Shown: one piece after another, positions 60,786 through 64,000 of the stretch
Numbering within the stretch: position 1 is the first letter of the stretch
Layout of the letters: each line of letters opens with the position of its first letter
Assembly: GCA_013397435.1 (NCBI GenBank)
Contig: VZRG01000007.1
Coordinates: 270,847 to 334,846 of the forward strand
Length of the DNA stretch: 64,000 bases
DNA from: Erythrocercus mccallii
Taxonomy: Eukaryota > Chordata > Aves > Passeriformes > Dicruridae
Reading direction: 5' to 3'
Program-made: the position numbers and the translations under genes
The notes under the pieces: model-generated
Database searches by the model: none
What the model saw: only the letters and a program-made list of their open reading frames with translations
Told to the model about the DNA's origin: nothing

Positions 60786-63377
60786 AGGAGGAGACAGAGA
60801 GCTAGAAACAGGAATGAAAATATCCAAGTGCACTTACAGATCACCAGCAGAATAAAAGGGGAGTGCAGCAGCCAGTTCTAAATTACCAGTAGTTTCATCA
60901 TTTTACTTGGAAGCAGCGGATTCTGCTGCCAGAATTTTGATCCAACCTGTTTCCTTGTTTAAAAGAGTAGGAAAGTTACACTGAGTTTATTGTAGCTTAG
61001 CACAGAAAGTTAATTTCTGGCAAATGGCCTCAGCAAATGCCTGCAATCAATGGCTTGAGTACGGCTCAACGTATTTTCCCTCATCAAGGATAAGTCCCAG
61101 AGCCCGGGTGAATATTTATGTTTGGCAAACACTTCATTTAGCAATGACAACATTAAAGCATGTCCTTTTTGTTATTCCCTCACCTCTACAGTCTCTCCTT
61201 CCCCATAACTCATTAAAGAAAAAAAAATAATCAAAGCCACCAACACATTTCCACACCAAATTTTCCAGGAGTCCAGACTCTGGATGAAGGTCGTCTGTAA
61301 CATTTGAAAGGTTTCAAAGCAAATATGCAATCTATACAGTTCTTTTATACCAGAAAAATTTACACTCACTGAAGTCTAAGTCACATATCTTTCTGTCAAT
61401 ATTACATGTGCCTTTCAGGTACAAACACAGCTGTTGAACTAGAAATATGTGGCTTGAACCTTGTTCCTCTTTGGGCCAGGTGAGCTTTTTTAGCCTATGA
61501 TCTGCTGAAACTCAGTCTTCTAGTCCTTAAAATCCTCAAAACTATCATCCAGAACTTGAAATTTAGCTTGAAAGGCCCATTTTAATTGAACTCATCATAA
61601 GAAGTCAAAGCTTTTAATTAAAGAAAAGACAAACAGCTTTTAAGAGTCTATAAGAACCATTTCCACAGACTTCATAATCTAATGTTAATTTAGAGAAACT
61701 GCTTTGAAACCATACTTTGTAACTGCTGCTTGAAATCCATGGTCCTTCCTTCTAATTTTTAATATTTAGAAAATATAAGCAAAAACCAGTGCAAGCTAAT
61801 GCAAGTGATAAGCCTACCAAATTTTTTAAGCATTATGCATAGCTTTATACTATAAAGTGGCCACCCACTCACCAGCTGCAGCTGAACAAGCCATGTGCTA
61901 GCAGAGACAAATAGATATACAATAAGATACAAGTATGTAATCCAATAATAAATAACTTCACCAGAATCTTAAACCAAAAAGTTTCATAAGTTTTAAAACA
62001 AAGTTAGGGTGGGGAATTAATTTACCCACCCTCTTCTTGGGATGTAGAGTCACACAATCTCTTGCAGAGATTGCCCTTTGAATAGAAAGCCATTTGTCAG
62101 CAGCTGAAGCTTCACAGCATTACTATCTAGGGTTTGGCACATCAGTAGGATACTGACAACTGAGGCATCAGAGGCACTGGGAAGCAGCAGGAATACTGAT
62201 TATGGCACAGCTGAATATGGAAAAGGGGTAAGAATTCTAGCCCATGGAGAATTTTCATGGAAGGTGTATTCTGTTGGACCAACCATTTATTAATGATGTA
62301 GCCACAGGGGCTCATTAGGCATCTGCAAACAACAAGGATTTTATATATAGCCCAAACAACAGGTAACTGTAAATTGTAGCTGTTGCCTTTGTATTGAGAA
62401 ACTGGAATTAATTCCACCAGTCACTGAAAACTCAGGCTGCCAACTCATTCTTTGACCACTGTTCCTTTGACCACAGCCATGAATAAGCCTTGCCTCTTTC
62501 TCTGGCAACTTTCCACTCAGCTTAAGTGCCAATCATTACATAAAACTAAAATTTGGCACTTCAACCAAGAAGTGAGGCTTTTGGATTTTAACCATAATTT
62601 TCAACATTTAACAGAACTTATTTTCTGGCAGTAACTGGCTGCAATTGTCATTGCTAAGTTGAAGTCCATTTATAAATCAGCTGAATAAGAGAATAAATAA
62701 CAAAACAGTAATGAAAAAAATACGATGGCATGTTATTGGCAAAGGAACATGGAGAATTCCATCGTGGGTCATAATGGAAACATTATTAAGTATGGGAATT
62801 TAAGTATGGGAAGTTTAGGAGGCATGTTCCATTAAGAGATGCATGATTTATTTCAGATTTTGATTGTCTTCTAACCTGTGACTTTTGTCTTGTCATATCA
62901 AGCACACTGTCTGATAACAGAGAGGAACCAGAAGAGTTAATTGAACAGCCAAGTGATAAAGACTAATAAATCCCTGGATTTCTACCTGGTGAGTACATTT
63001 TAATAGGTAAGGGGAAGTAAGCAAAAGCCAGGCAGGGTGACTCATCAGTTCTAGCAATGTAAGAAAATTAGATTTTAAGTGGAAAAAGATGTTTCCTAGG
63101 AAACTGCATGATCTGCTTGTGGAACATCAAACAAGAGCAATTTCCTAACAACAGCCATGGCTAAATTGATCTACTGCACCTCAAACAGCTTTATCAGTGA
63201 GAGAGAGATTGAGTCTCTTTTATATTTTCTTAGTTACCATCATCAATTTGTCTATTATTTGACTCCTTCAACTGTTACCTTTCTGACCCTCCACAAGAAC
63301 AAGTAGGATATTTGCCATTATCTAATTGGAAAGCACATTTTACTTTCCCTCATCTTTTCTGTCTCTCTTTTTTGCAG

Positions 63378-63505
63378 CAAGCTCTAGATTCCACTACTGC
63401 TGCTGCCAGTGAGCCACAAAGATATGAGCATGTATCATGGTATGCAGCAGGCACAAGCTCAAGCAAGTGTTCTGTTTAAAACCTTCCACTTTGCAGCAAT
63501 GGAAA
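63378..63505 (+). other. Candidate exon after a strong acceptor
   Basis: A long pyrimidine tract (about 63346-63373) ends in TTTTTTGCAG, an excellent acceptor. One frame from the first base is open for 33 codons (starting QALDSTTAAASEPQRYEHV) and then stops at 63477-63479. A possible donor, GGAAA|GTGAGC, follows at 63505. It could be a final coding exon, an exon of a noncoding RNA, or chance. I recognise no protein in it. Confidence 0.25.
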
Positions 63506-64000
63506 GTGAGCTGCAACATAAGCAACCTCCTGGGCTCACTGCTCTGAGATGTTCAATATACAGTACATTCAGCCCACCTATACAATTTACACTGTATCAA
63601 AATCAGACTTTCCCTTTACACTGTCTACATTTTCATTCCAATAAATTAAAACCCTCACATTTCTGTGAAAGCATATGACACTGTACATCAGGAAAAAAAT
63701 ATCAGGTATTTCAGATGCTTGGGTGGAGAACATTTGTTCTCCTTGATCATTTCCAATGCAGATTGTTCAATATGCATAAGTTATAGCTGATGCAATGCAG
63801 AGACTGTCTTCAGACCATGACCATGGATTTCTGAGCATAAAGCAGTGCATGTGTTGTGTGCAGTCGGGGAATTCTAGTACCAGGCAGTTCCTCGGTGTTC
63901 GTGCTAAACACACAGCTTGTGTGTGTCCTGTGACACTGAGCAGCAAAGGCACATCTGCTAAACAAAGATGCTCTCAGGGCACTTGGTTTTTTCGATACAT

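Larger units (their letters stand above)
58146..64000. other. Unique noncoding DNA
   Basis: About 5.9 kb without a recognised gene or dispersed repeat. The 121-codon frame at 59032-59397 is AT-driven and without motifs. The stretch 60640-61150 has mixed composition and could be a conserved noncoding element. Two candidates are listed separately. Confidence 0.5.

Noticed and set aside
1..64000. tRNA, rRNA, U6-type RNA genes and CRISPR arrays
   Set aside because: I looked for their characteristic sequences and regularly spaced repeats and saw none. A weakly conserved RNA gene could be missed without a covariance search.

Overview
This window looks like nuclear DNA of a bird. The main evidence is its interspersed repeats. 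Most are CR1-type LINE fragments truncated at the 5' end, several with the bird-typical 3' terminus (seen on the reverse strand as TCATAGAATGGTTTGGGTTG followed by a match to GGGACCTTAAAGATCAT). A single LTR near 19.4-20.1 kb resembles, from memory, ERV LTRs of songbirds. The rest is AT-rich and CpG-poor, with short microsatellites and homopolymer runs. No bacterial, plasmid, phage or organellar structure is visible. Assignment to a passerine rather than another bird is only a weak inference.

I find no convincing protein-coding gene. All open frames are short (the longest, about 197 codons, crosses a low-complexity T/G tract), and several lie inside CR1 copies. The window is best read as an intergenic desert or part of a very long intron.

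Layout: 0-3 kb unique DNA with a MIR-like remnant and a GATA microsatellite; CR1 fragments at 3.0-3.5, 8.1-8.6 and 10.8-11.2 kb, all reverse; two much older CR1/L3-like remnants at 11.3-12.3 and 12.5-12.8 kb, also reverse; unique DNA with an RFX-type X-box (13.55 kb) and a perfect hairpin (15.55 kb). From 18.3 to 20.6 kb there is a denser island holding a CpG cluster with splice-like edges, a second possible exon, the LTR and a T/G-rich tract. A faint ancient LINE remnant lies at about 23 kb, a MIR-like tandem duplication at 27.5 kb, a reverse-oriented CR1 piece covering part of the reverse transcriptase region at 33.7-35.0 kb, a CR1 3' tip at 36.3 kb, a GC-richer block with a perfect T-MARE at 36.7 kb, a reverse CR1 at 41.1-41.6 kb, a forward ancient CR1 at 42.5-42.9 kb, a CR1 tip at 51.95 kb, a long hairpin at 52.7 kb, a possible exon at 53.0-53.2 kb, a forward CR1 at 57.5-58.15 kb, and a possible 3' exon at 63.4-63.5 kb.

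The most interesting leads are the CpG-dense minus-strand segment at 18.33-18.47 kb with its upstream partner at 19.05-19.16 kb (candidate spliced noncoding RNA or conserved element), the two-part hairpin at 52.66 kb, and single high-information regulatory motifs (X-box, T-MARE, PBX/MEIS composite). All are candidates from reading alone; none was tested by alignment, expression data or folding software. I saw no clear new biological system.
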